Positions 20,820 to 32,798 of a DNA stretch of 64,000 nt are shown here, piece after piece. The stretch's first letter is position 1, and every line of letters starts with the position of its first letter. The stretch covers positions 98,435-162,434 of the forward strand of contig NZ_JAFMOX010000054.1 in assembly GCF_019049655.1 (NCBI RefSeq). Reading direction: 5' to 3'. The translations under genes and the position numbers were made by a program. A model generated the notes under the pieces. It made no database searches and was not told the DNA's origin. It saw nothing but the letters and a program-made list of their open reading frames with translations. This DNA is from Rahnella rivi. Lineage in GTDB: Bacteria; Pseudomonadota; Gammaproteobacteria; Enterobacterales; Enterobacteriaceae.

Positions 20820-21284
20820 TTACACGCCGGGACGTTTGCGGTACAGCCACAGCCCCGGCAAAGATAATCCAATCGACAATGCCCCGACGATAAAACTGGC
20901 CTTCAGGAAATTGGTGACCATGGTAGACATCAGCACTTCGCTGTAACCAAGGTGCGAAATTTCCACCATGGAAATCATCGCCGTATACGCAGAAATTCCC
21001 GGAAACATGGGGATGACGGCGGCTACTGTGAAAACTTTAGGGTGCGCGAGAAACCAGCGCGACCAGCGAATACCAATGATGCCGATCAGTATAGCCGCCA
21101 GCAAAGAAGCCCACTCAATGTTTATCCCGCCATGCATCATCAGCATGCGGGAGCCGTGCCCGATGGCACCGAGCAGCGCACAATAGCGCAACGCACGCGG
21201 CGGGACATTGAACACCATCGCAAAACCCAGCGCCGGCACCGCGGCCAGAAACATATCCTGCAGGAGTGCCCAGATCAGACTCAT
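20820..21284 (-). CDS. yjjB: YjjB, C-terminal half of a split ThrE-type exporter
   Basis: 154-residue membrane protein with about four hydrophobic helices, related to the C-terminal half of the ThrE threonine/serine exporter family. Conserved features are [51 protein letters not shown] and the end [12 protein letters not shown], all close to E. coli YjjB. The start at 21284 overlaps the yjjP stop as ATGA, so the two halves are translationally coupled. A GTG at 21305 would add seven residues. YjjB with YjjP has been implicated in succinate export in E. coli. In E. coli the pair lies elsewhere, not beside folA. Confidence 0.92.
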   Translation of the reverse strand: MSLIWALLQDMFLAAVPALGFAMVFNVPPRALRYCALLGAIGHGSRMLMMHGGINIEWASLLAAILIGIIGIRWSRWFLAHPKVFTVAAVIPMFPGISAYTAMISMVEISHLGYSEVLMSTMVTNFLKASFIVGALSIGLSLPGLWLYRKRPGV

Positions 21285-22090
21285 GCCCACCCCCGCAATT
21301 CCCACAGCGCCATCGCCATGACCACCCCGATGCAGGTTGCCAGCGTCAGCAAACTGGCCATTGCCCAGCGCGCCAAACCGGTGTTCACATGGCCTTTAAA
21401 CATATCGGCCACCGCGTTGATGAGCGGAAACCCCGGCACCAGCAGTAAAACGCTGGCAGCCATCGCCACGTTCGAGGTGTGATGGAATGCATCAAGGCGC
21501 ATAAGCAGGCCGGAAATCGAGGTCGCCACAAAGGCGGTACAGCAGAAGTTAATCAGCGGATTCATATGGCGAAGGGTCAGCGTCTGGCGCACCGCCATCG
21601 CCACACCGCTGGCGATAAACGTTATGCTGAACGCATCCCAGCCACCGCCGTTCAGTTTGCTGAAGCAACCGCACGACAGCGCCACCATCAGGATCATCAG
21701 CGGGCGGGGATAGCGCAGCGGCCTGATATGGCTCAGACGCTTCGCCACCAGCGTGCTGTCGAGTAACTTATGCTCGGCGAGGATCACCGTATGTTGCACT
21801 TCGGTGACCACCTGCATGTTGATCCCGCGATCGACATTTTTTCGCGTTGAGGTCAGGCAGTATCCGCCGCACAGCGTACTGAGCACCACGGCATTGGCGG
21901 AGATCGAACTTTCCACCCGATCCATGCCCAGCGCGATACCGAGCCGGGCTGATAACTGCTCCACCAACATACTTTCAGCGCCGTGCTGTAACAATAACAG
22001 GGCACATTCGATGCACAGGCGGGTGATTTCACGCTGGTAATGCGCCTGTGGACTTTCGCGCTGCGGGTATTCAACGACAGGTTCTTGCAT
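21281..22090 (-). CDS. yjjP: YjjP, N-terminal half of a split ThrE-type exporter
   Basis: 269-residue protein whose N-terminal soluble part ([36 protein letters not shown]) and four or five C-terminal helices match E. coli YjjP (256 aa). The [24 protein letters not shown] motif is strongly conserved. ATG at 22090 ([12 protein letters not shown]) is chosen because it has AAAGG just upstream. The frame continues open to 22279, but that extension runs through the divergent intergenic region and shows no family similarity. YjjP and YjjB together form the transporter. Confidence 0.91.
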   Translation of the reverse strand: MQEPVVEYPQRESPQAHYQREITRLCIECALLLLQHGAESMLVEQLSARLGIALGMDRVESSISANAVVLSTLCGGYCLTSTRKNVDRGINMQVVTEVQHTVILAEHKLLDSTLVAKRLSHIRPLRYPRPLMILMVALSCGCFSKLNGGGWDAFSITFIASGVAMAVRQTLTLRHMNPLINFCCTAFVATSISGLLMRLDAFHHTSNVAMAASVLLLVPGFPLINAVADMFKGHVNTGLARWAMASLLTLATCIGVVMAMALWELRGWA

Positions 22091-22124
22091 AGCCTTTACC
22101 GCCCGTAAAAAAAGCCAATAAGTG

Positions 22125-22154
22125 TGATACGTCGAGGTGAAGATTGACGTATCA
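22125..22154. promoter_or_regulatory. perfect 9-bp inverted repeat between yjjP and the LysE-family gene
   Basis: TGATACGTC (22125-22133) and GACGTATCA (22146-22154) are perfect reverse complements separated by 12 bases. The site is centred in the 106-base gap between two divergent transporter genes and is AT/GC mixed without an adjacent T-run, so an operator is more likely than a terminator. The cognate regulator is unknown. Confidence 0.6.
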
Positions 22155-22196
22155 TGCGGCCTTATTTTGCCCTGAACATTGACGACGGTTACTTTC

Positions 22197-22811
22197 ATGC
22201 TTGAAACCTCCCTTTTTATTGCCAGTATCGCCTTTCTCGGCATGCTCTCTCCCGGCCCCGATTTCTTTCTGGTGATCAAAAATGCGGCCCGCTATCCGCG
22301 CGCGGCGGCACTGATGACCTCGCTGGGGGTGATTTGTGGCGTGATTACACATATGTCTTACTGCGTCGCAGGTCTGGCGGTCGTGATCACCACCACGCCG
22401 TGGTTGTTTGGCTTGCTGAAATACGTCGGGGCGGCTTATCTGATTTGGGTGGGGATCCAGGCATTGTTCTCGCGCAGCAACAGTAAAATGAATCTCGACG
22501 GACTGGTGCCGCAGCAGGTGAAACTGCGTACCGCTTTTGTACAGGGATATCTGTGCAACCTGCTGAATCCTAAAGCAACGCTGTTTTTCCTGGCGATGTT
22601 TACCCAGGTATTACAGGTTGACTCCAGCCTTGGCGAGAAACTCTGGTATGCCTCGATCATTGTCGGACTTTCATTGGTCTGGTGGCCGTCGCTGGCCTTG
22701 TTGATCCAAAGCGCGCCGGTGCGTCGTGGTCTGGCAAAAGCGCAAAAAATTATCGATAAACTGCTGGGCGGCGTACTGATAGGTTTAGGTATCAAAGTCG
22801 CGCTGAGCTGA
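22197..22811 (+). CDS. LysE/RhtB-family amino-acid exporter
   Basis: 204-residue inner-membrane protein with about six hydrophobic segments. The LysE/RhtB signature is at the N-terminus ([20 protein letters not shown]). Further family features are [17 protein letters not shown] and [19 protein letters not shown]. Members export amino acids such as threonine, homoserine, lysine or arginine by proton antiport; the substrate cannot be read from sequence. It resembles RhtC-type proteins in length, but I do not assign a symbol. The start at 22197 ([13 protein letters not shown]) is preferred over 22179. It is divergent from yjjPB, another exporter. Confidence 0.88.
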   Translation: MLETSLFIASIAFLGMLSPGPDFFLVIKNAARYPRAAALMTSLGVICGVITHMSYCVAGLAVVITTTPWLFGLLKYVGAAYLIWVGIQALFSRSNSKMNLDGLVPQQVKLRTAFVQGYLCNLLNPKATLFFLAMFTQVLQVDSSLGEKLWYASIIVGLSLVWWPSLALLIQSAPVRRGLAKAQKIIDKLLGGVLIGLGIKVALS

Positions 22812-22826
22812 CAGAAACACAAAAAA

Positions 22827-22853
22827 AAGCCGGTGCTGTTCAGGCACCGGCTT
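22827..22853 (-). terminator. terminator downstream of kefC
   Basis: AAGCCGGTGC (22827-22836) pairs with GCACCGGCTT (22844-22853). The eight-base A-run on the left becomes a U-run for minus-strand transcripts, so it best serves kefC; it may also stop the convergent exporter gene. Confidence 0.85.
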
Positions 22854-22869
22854 CAGATTTCATCCTTGC

Positions 22870-24723
22870 TTAACTCTTCGCTTCAATCACTTCATTCTCC
22901 GGTGCTTTACCGTCGATACTTCCCCGCCAGCCTTGTTGCTGTTCAGAGGCGAGACGTTCCTGATCCTGTTCAATCGCGGCGCTCAGCATGTCTTTCGCGC
23001 GCTGCATACTGGCGATACGGAACTCAGTGTCTTCGTAATTCTCGATGGTTGCTTCCAGCATTTTCAGGTTGTAGCGGCGGAACAGATCGGCTTTCTCGCG
23101 GGCTTCATACGCATCGAGCCCGAGCGTTTCCAGCACTTCCCGGCCAACGCGCAGGGATCCTTCGAACAATTCCCGCTCCGGTGCTTCCACACCCAGCTGC
23201 CGCAGTTGATACCAGTGATCGACGTCGCGGGCGCGGGCAATAATCTTCAGGTTCGGGAAATGCTCTTTTGCCAGCGCGGTCAGTTGCAGGTTGGCTTCCA
23301 CATCATCGATAGCGTTAATCAGCACTTTGGCCTGCGCCGCACCGGCTGATTCCAGCAAATCCACCCGCGTGGCATCCCCGTAAAACACTTTGGTGCCGAA
23401 TTTACGCAGCGTTTCGATATGATCCGGGTCGTGATCCAACACCACGGTATGAACGTTATTCGCCAGCAATAGACGACCGGCAATCTGACCAAAGCGCCCG
23501 AAACCGGCGATAATCACCTGCGCATTTTCATCATCAATCGTATCTTGCGGACGATCGTCTTGCGGCGCATTGCGTTCCATACGCGCGGCGAGAACCAGCA
23601 GCAGCGGCGTGACCGCCATCGACAGCGCCACAGCAAGCGTCAGCGCCTTCGCCCATTCCACCGGCAACACACCGGCCATTTGTGCTGTGCTGAAAATCAC
23701 GAACGCGAATTCACTGCCCTGTCCGATAAGGATGGCGAACAACCCGCGCTGCTTTTTCGGAACGCCGAGCCAGGGTGCGACCAGCCACAGTAAAGCGGCT
23801 TTCAGCGCCATGAAACCGACCAGCAAGGTGGCGATCAGTAGCGGCTGATGAACCAGTGTACCGAAGTCGATGGACATGCCGACGCCGATAAAGAACAGCC
23901 CGAGAAGCAGGCCTTTGAACGGCTGAATATCGCTTTCCAGCGCATGACGATATTCAGAGCTCGCCAGCAATACGCCCGCCAGAAACGCGCCCATCGCCAT
24001 CGACATACCCGCCATTTCCAGCAGAATGCCAAAACCAAACACCAGAAAAAGCGCCACGGCGCTGAACACTTCACGCATACCGGAGCGGGCAACAAAATGC
24101 AGTAACGGGCGGGTGACATAGCGCCCGAGCAACACCACCAGCACCAGCGCACCGGCCACTTTCGCCGCCGACAGGCCAAAACTCATCAGCGTGGTGGCTT
24201 CGCCGGTACTCGCCAGCAGCGGGATCATCGCCACCAGCGGGATCGCGGCAATATCCTGGAACAGCAATACCGCAAAGGCGCTGCGGCCAATCGGTGACGC
24301 CGTCAGGCTGCGTTCACTCATTGCCTGCATGGCAATGGCCGTTGAGGAAAGCGCCAGCGTCAGGCCGATCAGCATGGCGATTTTCCAGTCGAGGCCGAGG
24401 AAATAGCAGAATGCGCTGAGCACCACGCCGCAGCCGACCATCTGGATGCTGCCGCCGCCAAAGACCGAGGCGCGCATGGTCCAAAGCCGTTTAGGATCCA
24501 GCTCAAGGCCAATAACGAACAACATCAGCACTACGCCGATTTCCGCAAAGGTCAGAATCGACTCAGCATCAGAAACCAGTTTCAGTCCCCACGGCCCGAT
24601 AATGCAGCCGGCGATCAGATAACCGAGCACCGAGCCCAGACCAAGACGCACCGCAATCGGGACAAACAACGCCGCAGAGCCGAGATAAATCAGCCCTTCA
24701 ATCATCAGGTTATGGTTATCCAT
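22870..24723 (-). CDS. kefC: Glutathione-gated potassium/proton antiporter KefC
   Basis: KefC is a CPA2-family K+/H+ antiporter held closed by glutathione and opened by glutathione adducts, acidifying the cytoplasm during electrophile stress. The membrane domain has about 12-13 helices ([55 protein letters not shown]). The C-terminal RCK/TrkA-N domain starts near residue 390 ([48 protein letters not shown]). The start at 24723 ([15 protein letters not shown]) gives 617 aa (620 in E. coli). It overlaps kefF by eight bases. Confidence 0.96.
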   Translation of the reverse strand: MDNHNLMIEGLIYLGSAALFVPIAVRLGLGSVLGYLIAGCIIGPWGLKLVSDAESILTFAEIGVVLMLFVIGLELDPKRLWTMRASVFGGGSIQMVGCGVVLSAFCYFLGLDWKIAMLIGLTLALSSTAIAMQAMSERSLTASPIGRSAFAVLLFQDIAAIPLVAMIPLLASTGEATTLMSFGLSAAKVAGALVLVVLLGRYVTRPLLHFVARSGMREVFSAVALFLVFGFGILLEMAGMSMAMGAFLAGVLLASSEYRHALESDIQPFKGLLLGLFFIGVGMSIDFGTLVHQPLLIATLLVGFMALKAALLWLVAPWLGVPKKQRGLFAILIGQGSEFAFVIFSTAQMAGVLPVEWAKALTLAVALSMAVTPLLLVLAARMERNAPQDDRPQDTIDDENAQVIIAGFGRFGQIAGRLLLANNVHTVVLDHDPDHIETLRKFGTKVFYGDATRVDLLESAGAAQAKVLINAIDDVEANLQLTALAKEHFPNLKIIARARDVDHWYQLRQLGVEAPERELFEGSLRVGREVLETLGLDAYEAREKADLFRRYNLKMLEATIENYEDTEFRIASMQRAKDMLSAAIEQDQERLASEQQQGWRGSIDGKAPENEVIEAKS

Positions 24724-25270
24724 TTTCGACCTCCGGCGCACAGCCTTCTTTCAGGCTCAGGCAAGCGGTCAGACGTCGACGGTATTCTTCACCCGCGGCT
24801 TTCAGCGCAACTTCATCGCAAATAAAGGTGTTATGTACGGCGAAATATGGTTGCCAGTGCATGCCGCAGTAAACTGCCGTCGCCTGTAATGGCTGCGCAA
24901 GCACGTCGAAATTGGGGTGATCGCCGAGCTCAAAATGGTGTTCATCTCCGCCGGTCGTCACTGCCCACAGGCAATGCTTACCGTTAAGCGCGTTGCCGTC
25001 ATGGCCGTAAGCCCAGCCGTGCTCGAGCACCTTGTCCAGCCACAGCTTCATCAGTGGCGGCAGGCTGTACCACTGGATCGGATGCTGGAATACCACCATA
25101 TCGGCGCGTTCAACCGCCTTCTGTTCAGCGGCGATATCGATATTGAAATCGGGGTAAAGGTCATACAGCGAACGCACTTCAACATTGGGTAAATCGCTGA
25201 CGGCCGAAAGCAGTCCCTGGTTGGCCCGCGAATGGCGCGGATAAGGATGGGCGTAAATTATTAAAATCAT
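24716..25270 (-). CDS. kefF: KefC ancillary quinone oxidoreductase KefF
   Basis: Flavodoxin-fold FMN oxidoreductase that binds KefC and is needed for its full activity. The start at 25270 ([19 protein letters not shown]) gives 184 aa (176 in E. coli); the frame's earlier start at 25381 is upstream noise. The FMN-binding region is near the N-terminus. [31 protein letters not shown] (about residues 66-96) is the family core, followed by the TTGGDEHHF segment. kefF and kefC form one operon with overlapping ends. Confidence 0.95.
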   Translation of the reverse strand: MILIIYAHPYPRHSRANQGLLSAVSDLPNVEVRSLYDLYPDFNIDIAAEQKAVERADMVVFQHPIQWYSLPPLMKLWLDKVLEHGWAYGHDGNALNGKHCLWAVTTGGDEHHFELGDHPNFDVLAQPLQATAVYCGMHWQPYFAVHNTFICDEVALKAAGEEYRRRLTACLSLKEGCAPEVENG

Positions 25271-25349
25271 GCAGGTCTCTTGTCTTATTAGCTTTACTTC
25301 AGCATACGCAATTTTGGGCTTTCTGGTAAAAGCTGAGCGTATAAAAAGA

Positions 25350-25375
25350 AAAGGCGCAGCTTTCGCCGCGCCTTT
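25350..25375 (-). terminator. terminator downstream of carAB
   Basis: AAAGGCGC (25350-25357) pairs with GCGCCTTT (25368-25375) with a 10-base loop. The preceding A-rich stretch gives U residues on the minus-strand transcript. It sits just beyond the carB stop and before kefF. Confidence 0.7.
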
Positions 25376-25393
25376 CATCAAGCAATTATGCCA

Positions 25394-28300
25394 TTAGCCT
25401 TTGATTTTCGCGTGCATTTCCTGCACTGAAATCACCTGCTCCGTCGGGTCAGAAGACAGCGCCATCGCCGTGGCGAAACCGCCGTTCAGCGTGGTGTCGT
25501 AATGCACTTTGTATTGCAGCGCACTGCGACGGATAAGCTTGGAGTCTTCAATCGCCTGACGGCCCGCCGTGGTATTCACGATATACACATATTCACCGTT
25601 CTTGATACGGTCCTGAATATGTGGACGGCCTTCATGCACCTTGTTGACCAGACGCGGGTTAATCCCGGCTTCACCCAGCACCACCGCGGTACCGTGAGTC
25701 GCATCCAGCTCGAAACCGCGTTTGAGCAGTTTCGCGGCTAAATCCACCACGCGGCCTTTATCGCCTTCGCGGACTGACAACAGTGCGCGACCGGCTTTCT
25801 TCATGCCGGAGTTACTGCCCAGTTGCGCTTTGGCAAAGGCTTCGGCGAAGGTACGGCCGACGCCCATGACTTCACCGGTAGAACGCATTTCCGGCCCCAG
25901 AATCGGGTCAACGCCAGGGAATTTGTTGAACGGCAGCACCACTTCTTTCACGGAGTAGTAAGGCGGGATCACTTCTTCTGTGATGCCCTGCTGCGCCAGT
26001 GTCTGCCCCGCCATCACGCGCGCCGCCACTTTTGCCAGCGCCACACCGGTGGCTTTGGAGACAAACGGCACGGTACGCGCAGCACGCGGGTTAACTTCAA
26101 TCAGGTAGACTTCGTTGTTCTTCACCGCAAACTGGACGTTCATCAGGCCGCGAACGCTCAGCTCAAAAGCCAGTTTCTCGACCTGCTGACGCATCACATC
26201 CTGAATTTCCTGGCTCAGCGTGTAGCACGGCAATGAACATGCGGAGTCACCGGAGTGAACGCCCGCCTGTTCGATGTGCTCCATGATGCCGCCAATCAGC
26301 ACACGTTCACCGTCGCAGATGGCATCAACGTCCACTTCGATGGCGTCGTCAAGGAAGCGATCCAGCAGCACCGGCGCATCGTTGGAGACACTCACCGCGT
26401 TCTGGAAGTAACGGCGCAGGTCGATTTCGTCGTAGACGATTTCCATCGCACGGCCACCCAGTACATAGGACGGGCGCACCACCAGCGGATAACCGATACC
26501 GGCTGCTTTTTCGACGGCTTGTTCGATTGTCGCAACCGTGGCGTTTGCCGGTTGTTTCAGGCCCAGACGGTGAACCGCCTGCTGGAAACGTTCGCGGTCT
26601 TCTGCACGGTCAATTGCATCCGGGCTGGTACCAATAATAGGCACACCCGCAGCTTCCAGTTCTCGCGCCAGTTTCAGCGGAGTCTGGCCGCCGTACTGAA
26701 CAATCACGCCTTTTGGCTGTTCGATACGCACGATTTCCAGCACATCTTCCAGAGTGACGGATTCGAAATACAGACGGTCGGAAGTGTCGTAGTCGGTAGA
26801 CACAGTTTCCGGGTTACAGTTAACCATAATGGTTTCGTAACCGTCTTCGCGCAGCGCCAGTGAGGCATGTACGCAGCAGTAGTCGAACTCAATGCCCTGA
26901 CCGATACGGTTTGGACCGCCACCCAGTACCATGATTTTCGGCTTGTCATTGGTCGGGTTGGATTCACACTCTTCTTCATACGTGGAGTACATGTACGCGG
27001 TATCGGTGGAGAATTCCGCCGCACAGGTATCGACACGTTTGTAGACCGGATGCAGATTGTATTTATGACGCAGTTTGCGCACTTCGCTTTCTGAAACGCC
27101 GACCAGTTTCGCCAGACGCAGGTCCGCAAAACCTTTGCGTTTAAGCATGCGCAGGTAATCGTGAGTCAGAATGTTGAAGCCGCCTTCAGCCACTTCATTT
27201 TCCAGTTTCACCAGCTCTTCAATCTGCACCAGGAACCAGCGGTCCACGTTGGTCAGGTTGAAGATACCGTCAACCGACATCCCGGCACGGAAAGCATCGG
27301 CGATGTACCAGATACGCTCGGCACCGGCTTCTTTCAGCTCGCGACGGATTTTGGTCAGCGCTTCAGGGTCATCAAGGTTCACTTTCGGGTCAAAACCGCT
27401 CGCGCCCACTTCCAGACCGCGCAACGCTTTTTGCAAGGATTCCTGCTGCGTACGGCCAATAGCCATCACTTCGCCAACAGATTTCATCTGCGTGGTCAGA
27501 CGGTCATTTGCACCGGCAAATTTCTCGAAGTTGAAGCGAGGAATTTTAGTCACAACGTAGTCGATAGAGGGTTCGAACGATGCCGGGGTTTTGCCACCGG
27601 TGATGTCGTTCATCAGCTCATCGAGGGTGTAACCCACTGCCAGTTTCGCCGCGACTTTAGCAATCGGGAAACCGGTCGCTTTAGAAGCCAGCGCGGAAGA
27701 GCGGGAAACACGCGGGTTCATTTCGATAACAATCAGGCGGCCATTTTTCGGGTTCACCGAGAACTGGACGTTGGAACCCCCGGTTTCTACGCCGATTTCA
27801 CGCAGTACCGCCATCGAGGCGTTACGCATGATTTGGTATTCTTTATCGGTCAGGGTTTGCGCTGGCGCCACGGTGATGGAGTCACCGGTGTGAATACCCA
27901 TCGCATCGAAGTTTTCGATAGAACAGACGATGATGCAGTTGTCGTTTTTATCACGCACCACTTCCATCTCGTACTCTTTCCAGCCAATCAGCGACTCATC
28001 AATCAGCAGCTCTTTGGTTGGGGAAAGATCCAGACCGCGTTCGCAAATCTCTTCGAACTCTTCACGGTTATACGCGATACCGCCACCGGTGCCGCCCATG
28101 GTAAAGGAAGGACGGATAATGCACGGGAAGCCAACATCGGCGGCAACCGCCAGCGCTTCTTCCATGGTGTGTGCGATACCGGAACGCGCCGTGTCGAGGC
28201 CGATTTTCTTCATCGCGACGTCGAAACGGCGACGGTCTTCGGCTTTATCAATCGCATCTGCGGTCGCGCCAATCATGGTCACGCCGAATTCTTCCAGCAC

Positions 28301-28618
28301 GCCCTGACGTTCCAGTTCCAGTGCACAGTTCAGTGCGGTCTGACCGCCCATGGTTGGCAGCACGGCGTCCGGACGCTCTTTTTCGATGATCTTACGCACC
28401 ACTTCCCAGGTGATAGGCTCGATGTAAGTCGCATCCGCCATGTCCGGGTCAGTCATGATGGTGGCCGGGTTGGAGTTCACCAGAATGACGCGGTAACCCT
28501 CTTCACGCAGCGCTTTACACGCCTGCGCACCGGAATAGTCGAATTCACAAGCCTGGCCGATAACAATCGGGCCGGCGCCGAGGATCAGGATGCTTTTTAT
28601 GTCTGTACGTTTTGGCAT
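25394..28618 (-). CDS. carB: Carbamoyl-phosphate synthase, large subunit
   Basis: CarB makes carbamoyl phosphate from bicarbonate, ammonia (tunnelled from CarA) and two ATP for arginine and pyrimidine synthesis. 1074 aa (1073 in E. coli). Two ATP-grasp halves are visible, each starting with a PreATP-grasp element ([21 protein letters not shown] near residues 10-30; [22 protein letters not shown] near 563-584). The first carries [12 protein letters not shown], the second [16 protein letters not shown]. The C-terminal allosteric domain, which binds UMP and ornithine, covers about 930-1074. It lies 16 bases after carA. Confidence 0.98.
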   Translation of the reverse strand: MPKRTDIKSILILGAGPIVIGQACEFDYSGAQACKALREEGYRVILVNSNPATIMTDPDMADATYIEPITWEVVRKIIEKERPDAVLPTMGGQTALNCALELERQGVLEEFGVTMIGATADAIDKAEDRRRFDVAMKKIGLDTARSGIAHTMEEALAVAADVGFPCIIRPSFTMGGTGGGIAYNREEFEEICERGLDLSPTKELLIDESLIGWKEYEMEVVRDKNDNCIIVCSIENFDAMGIHTGDSITVAPAQTLTDKEYQIMRNASMAVLREIGVETGGSNVQFSVNPKNGRLIVIEMNPRVSRSSALASKATGFPIAKVAAKLAVGYTLDELMNDITGGKTPASFEPSIDYVVTKIPRFNFEKFAGANDRLTTQMKSVGEVMAIGRTQQESLQKALRGLEVGASGFDPKVNLDDPEALTKIRRELKEAGAERIWYIADAFRAGMSVDGIFNLTNVDRWFLVQIEELVKLENEVAEGGFNILTHDYLRMLKRKGFADLRLAKLVGVSESEVRKLRHKYNLHPVYKRVDTCAAEFSTDTAYMYSTYEEECESNPTNDKPKIMVLGGGPNRIGQGIEFDYCCVHASLALREDGYETIMVNCNPETVSTDYDTSDRLYFESVTLEDVLEIVRIEQPKGVIVQYGGQTPLKLARELEAAGVPIIGTSPDAIDRAEDRERFQQAVHRLGLKQPANATVATIEQAVEKAAGIGYPLVVRPSYVLGGRAMEIVYDEIDLRRYFQNAVSVSNDAPVLLDRFLDDAIEVDVDAICDGERVLIGGIMEHIEQAGVHSGDSACSLPCYTLSQEIQDVMRQQVEKLAFELSVRGLMNVQFAVKNNEVYLIEVNPRAARTVPFVSKATGVALAKVAARVMAGQTLAQQGITEEVIPPYYSVKEVVLPFNKFPGVDPILGPEMRSTGEVMGVGRTFAEAFAKAQLGSNSGMKKAGRALLSVREGDKGRVVDLAAKLLKRGFELDATHGTAVVLGEAGINPRLVNKVHEGRPHIQDRIKNGEYVYIVNTTAGRQAIEDSKLIRRSALQYKVHYDTTLNGGFATAMALSSDPTEQVISVQEMHAKIKG

Positions 28619-28634
28619 TTTTTATTCGCTCCTG

Positions 28635-29795
28635 TTATTTGGCGTTGTGGTTGTGAGAAGCGCGAAAAGCGTTAATCAGTTCGATGAAGTGATCGAACAA
28701 TGGCGCCGCATCGTGCGGGCCCGGGCTGGCTTCAGGGTGACCCTGGAAGCTGAATGCCGCTTTATCTGTGCGATGAATGCCCTGCACCGTGTGGTCGAAC
28801 AGTGATTTGTGGGTCACGCGCAGGTTGGCCGGCAGATCGGATTCATCCACCGCAAAGCCGTGGTTCTGCGCCGTGATCATCACGATATCTTTATCGAGAT
28901 CTTTCACCGGATGGTTACCACCGTGGTGGCCGAGCTTCATTTTCACGGTCTTCGCCCCGCTGGCCAGTGCCAGTAACTGGTGGCCGAGACAGATGCCGAA
29001 TACCGGGATGTCGGTTTCCAGGAAAGTTTTGATGGCGGCGATAGCGTAGTCGCAAGGCTCCGGGTCACCAGGGCCGTTGGACAGGAAAATACCGTCCGGA
29101 TTCATTTTCAGCACGTCAGCAGCAGGCGTTTGCGCCGGTACTACCGTCAGGCGACAGCCGCGATCCACTAGCATACGCAGGATATTGCGTTTGGCGCCGT
29201 AATCGTAAGCCACCACGTGGAATGGCAGGTCTTCTTCTTTTTTCGCTTCCGGCAGTTCGCCTTCCAGCGTCCAGCTACCTTGTTGCCAGCTGTAAGATTC
29301 CGCTGTGGTCACTTCTTTCGCCAGATCCATGCCTTTCAGGCCAGGGAATGCTTTGGCTTTTTGCAGTGCCAGTTCAGCATCCGGTGAATCGCCCGCGATG
29401 ATGCAGCCGTTCTGCGCGCCTTTTTCACGTAACAGACGGGTCAGCTTGCGGGTATCGATATCGGCGATGGCAACGATGTTGTTGCGCTTGAGGTAATCAG
29501 AAAGATTTTCTTCACTGCGGTAGTTGCTGGCAATAAGAGGTAAATCGCGAATGACCAGGCCTTGAGCGTGTACTGCGGAGGATTCTGCATCAGCGGCATT
29601 GGTGCCGACATTACCGATATGGGGATAAGTGAGAGTGACAATCTGGCGGGAATAGGAAGGATCAGTGAGGATTTCTTGATAACCGGTCATCGACGTATTG
29701 AAGACCACTTCCCCCACTGCCGAACCTTCTGCCCCGATGGCCCGACCGTGGAATTGGGTTCCGTCTTCCAGAACCAATAGCGCTGACTTTATCAA
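28635..29795 (-). CDS. carA: Carbamoyl-phosphate synthase, small (glutaminase) subunit
   Basis: CarA hydrolyses glutamine and feeds ammonia to CarB. The class I glutamine amidotransferase domain has the nucleophile in [16 protein letters not shown] (Cys near residue 269) and the His/Glu pair in [14 protein letters not shown]. The N-terminal half is the small-chain domain ([21 protein letters not shown]). TTG at 29795 is chosen: it follows GGAGG by five bases, and E. coli carA also starts with TTG before ATTAAGTCAGCG. A TTG at 29807 would start upstream of that ribosome site. Product is 386 aa. Confidence 0.97.
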   Translation of the reverse strand: MIKSALLVLEDGTQFHGRAIGAEGSAVGEVVFNTSMTGYQEILTDPSYSRQIVTLTYPHIGNVGTNAADAESSAVHAQGLVIRDLPLIASNYRSEENLSDYLKRNNIVAIADIDTRKLTRLLREKGAQNGCIIAGDSPDAELALQKAKAFPGLKGMDLAKEVTTAESYSWQQGSWTLEGELPEAKKEEDLPFHVVAYDYGAKRNILRMLVDRGCRLTVVPAQTPAADVLKMNPDGIFLSNGPGDPEPCDYAIAAIKTFLETDIPVFGICLGHQLLALASGAKTVKMKLGHHGGNHPVKDLDKDIVMITAQNHGFAVDESDLPANLRVTHKSLFDHTVQGIHRTDKAAFSFQGHPEASPGPHDAAPLFDHFIELINAFRASHNHNAK

Positions 29796-29807
29796 AGCAT
29801 CCTCCAA

Positions 29808-29841
29808 GAATAATAAATCACAATATCTGCATATTAATTCA
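29808..29841 (-). promoter_or_regulatory. tandem ARG boxes (ArgR operator) at the carAB downstream promoter
   Basis: On the minus strand TGAATTAATATGCA (29841-29828) is followed seven bases later by TGATTTATTATTC. The ArgR half-box consensus is TGAATNNNNATTCA; the first has one mismatch and the second two. The E. coli car operator contains the same TGAATTAATATGCA block as recalled. ArgR with arginine would repress the downstream carAB promoter here. Confidence 0.75.
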
Positions 29842-29904
29842 GATAACCCGATCTAAATCAATGCAAAAATCGCTCGGGAAGCCAATTTTCGGCAAATTGC
29901 GCGC

Positions 29905-29933
29905 ATTCTAATGATGGCAGTGAGGTTTGTCTA
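29905..29933 (-). promoter_or_regulatory. sigma-70 promoter for carAB (P1 position)
   Basis: On the minus strand TAGACA (29933-29928) and TAGAAT (29910-29905) are separated by 17 bases; each has five of six consensus bases. The promoter lies upstream of the ARG boxes, in the place of the pyrimidine-controlled P1 promoter of E. coli. Confidence 0.65.
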
Positions 29934-30198
29934 CCAAAAGCCGCCATATTTCTCTATTTTTCGCACAACTCAGTGAAAAGGCTCCGTCACAGCCACAAAA
30001 CCACAGGCTAAGTAAACATAGTAACCGTTTGCGGAAGAGGATGTCTGAAAATAGTGCTGAAAATCGGTTTGTGCGGGTGAGGACGAAATGAGATGTTCGA
30101 AAAACGCGCGACTGACAGGTGAAATCGCCACAAAAGATATAAAAAAGACGACTAATCTGGAAATTTCAATCAGGATGCTTATTTTTTAATAAAAAGAG

Positions 30199-30222
30199 AA
30201 GGGCAATCAAGGAACTGCCCTT
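30199..30222 (-). terminator. terminator downstream of dapB
   Basis: AAGGGCA (30199-30205) pairs with TGCCCTT (30216-30222) with a 10-base loop. An A/T-rich tract on the left gives the U-run for the minus-strand dapB transcript. Confidence 0.72.
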
Positions 30223-30271
30223 TTATCAAAAGATTATGACCAATACAACCACATCACATCTAAATCATCTG

Positions 30272-31138
<867 letters not shown>

Positions 31139-31364
31139 TTAACTACCCTGCTATAGGGTAGCCAGCAAAATTGCCACATAATTAGAAAATTATGATACAG
31201 GCTGGTTAATATCAGTAAAAACCATTTGATTTCAGGTTACTTAAAGTGAGGTTTTGTGTTAACAACCCGACCAAACTGGAACTGTTTCAGAAAACCAGCC
31301 TTAATTCCCCTGTGTTCAACTCCCCGCATAACCATTCATTTTTGTGCATAATGGTCAGGGGATA

Positions 31365-32798
31365 TCAACGCTCTTTGAAACTTTCATCAACTTTAGTTTG
31401 TAGCGGACTCAGCAGATAATCAATCACCTGACGCTTGCCGGTTTTAATCTCCGCACTGACGTTCATCCCCGCCACCAGGTTGATACGCTTGCCTTCCACC
31501 ATCAGATAGTTTTGGTCAAGCGCGACATTCGCATTGAATACCAGCCCTAATTTCTCATGCTCAATCGCATCGAAACTGACGCTGGTGACTTTTCCGGTGA
31601 TATATCCGTAGCGAGTATAAGGGAATGATTCGATTTTTATGATGACATCCTGCCCAACATTCACAAACCCAATGTCTTTGTTTGCCACCATCGCTTCGAC
31701 CTCGATTTTGTCATCAAGTGGCACAATCGTCATGATCGCCTCTGCTTCTAAGGCCACCCCACCCACCGTATGAAATGCCAACTGCTGAACGGTACCGTCG
31801 ACGGGAGCCTTTAATGTCATCAAAGACTGGCGCTGCCGGGTTTTTTCCATCTGGCCCTGAAGCTGAGGTATCTGCTCATTTGCCTGGCGCAGTGCGTCCA
31901 GCGTGTCTCGCTGAAACGTCTGGGTGTTTAATAGCTTTTCCTGTTCAGCCTGATGAATGCTTTCTTTTATTTGCTGCGTCTGATTTCTCAGGCTGCGAAG
32001 ATCCTGTTCATTCTGGATTGTTTTGCTGTCCTGTTCATAATACTCATGCTGAGAAAGGTATTTTTTCTCCAGTAGAGCCTGATAATCTTTTGATCGCTGC
32101 AGTTCAATTTTTCGGATCTGCTCCAGCTTGTGGACCTGATCTTCATTCGACCGTAATTCAGATTTGTGCTGGCTTAAAATCGCCTGCAACCTTTCATTAT
32201 CAGCAGACCACGACTGAAATTGATTTTTCGCCAGTAACTGTGTGGCTAAGATTTCGGTTTCTTTCAGACCGAGTTGTTTCGCCTCTTCGCGGTTAATCTC
32301 AATGTCGCCCTCATGTTGAAGCGCTTTGATTAACGCATCACAGCGCAATTTCGTTAACTGCACCGCTTCCAAAGCATGTCGGGATTGTTCGTAATCGCTG
32401 TCAGAACCGATGCCATTCAACTCAATCAGCGTCTGACCCGCGTGGACATAATCGCCGTCATTAACATAAATGTTTTTAATGACGGACGTTTCCAATGGCT
32501 GAATTTTTTTGCTGCGCCCGCTGACGATGGTTTTCCCCTGCGTCACCGCAACAATATCGATATGCCCAAATATGGCCCATATCAATGCAATGGCAGTAAA
32601 CAACATAATCAGTCTGGCGATATATTTCGGCGCCACTGAAACAGGTGTCTCCGTAATTTCCAGCGTGGCGGGAAGAAAAACTCGCTCATCGCCTTCCCGT
32701 TTAGGCGGGTCCAATTTTTCACGAACCTTCCAGACTTCTTTCCAGACATGACAATATTTGCGGATAAGTTCTTTCGAGGCCTGCAACCAGATATTCAT
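31365..32798 (-). CDS. hlyD: Type I secretion periplasmic adaptor of the HlyD family
   Basis: 477 aa, the size of E. coli alpha-haemolysin HlyD (478). The N-terminal cytoplasmic segment (residues 1-58) precedes one transmembrane helix (about 60-80). Next come a lipoyl-like half-motif ([25 protein letters not shown], split by a long alpha-hairpin), a coiled-coil region (about 130-330) and the second lipoyl/beta-barrel part ([53 protein letters not shown]). The end INYLLSPL-like segment ([20 protein letters not shown]) is the HlyD C-terminal signature. HlyD bridges the ABC transporter to TolC. The ATG overlaps the hlyB stop as ATGA. No substrate gene is adjacent. Confidence 0.92.
   Translation of the reverse strand: MNIWLQASKELIRKYCHVWKEVWKVREKLDPPKREGDERVFLPATLEITETPVSVAPKYIARLIMLFTAIALIWAIFGHIDIVAVTQGKTIVSGRSKKIQPLETSVIKNIYVNDGDYVHAGQTLIELNGIGSDSDYEQSRHALEAVQLTKLRCDALIKALQHEGDIEINREEAKQLGLKETEILATQLLAKNQFQSWSADNERLQAILSQHKSELRSNEDQVHKLEQIRKIELQRSKDYQALLEKKYLSQHEYYEQDSKTIQNEQDLRSLRNQTQQIKESIHQAEQEKLLNTQTFQRDTLDALRQANEQIPQLQGQMEKTRQRQSLMTLKAPVDGTVQQLAFHTVGGVALEAEAIMTIVPLDDKIEVEAMVANKDIGFVNVGQDVIIKIESFPYTRYGYITGKVTSVSFDAIEHEKLGLVFNANVALDQNYLMVEGKRINLVAGMNVSAEIKTGKRQVIDYLLSPLQTKVDESFKER

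Larger units (their letters stand above)
29796..30271. other. carA-dapB intergenic control region
   Basis: This 476-base gap between two minus-strand genes holds no supported ORF. The carA-proximal side carries the ARG-box pair and a candidate P1 promoter. The dapB-proximal side holds a hairpin terminator at 30199-30222. The stretch from about 29940 to 30190 shows nothing specific beyond an AT-rich character; in E. coli this zone binds IHF, PurR and other regulators, but no site is clear enough to place. Confidence 0.7.

Noticed and set aside
27161..28675. 504-codon open frame antisense to carB
   Set aside because: It mirrors the codon structure of the conserved carB gene, lacks a ribosome site, and its translation is low-complexity in the way of complementary frames (many His, Arg, Phe).
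31331..31355. ACCATT/AATGGT hairpin downstream of hlyD as a terminator
   Set aside because: The stem is short with a 13-base loop and no U-run follows on the minus strand.
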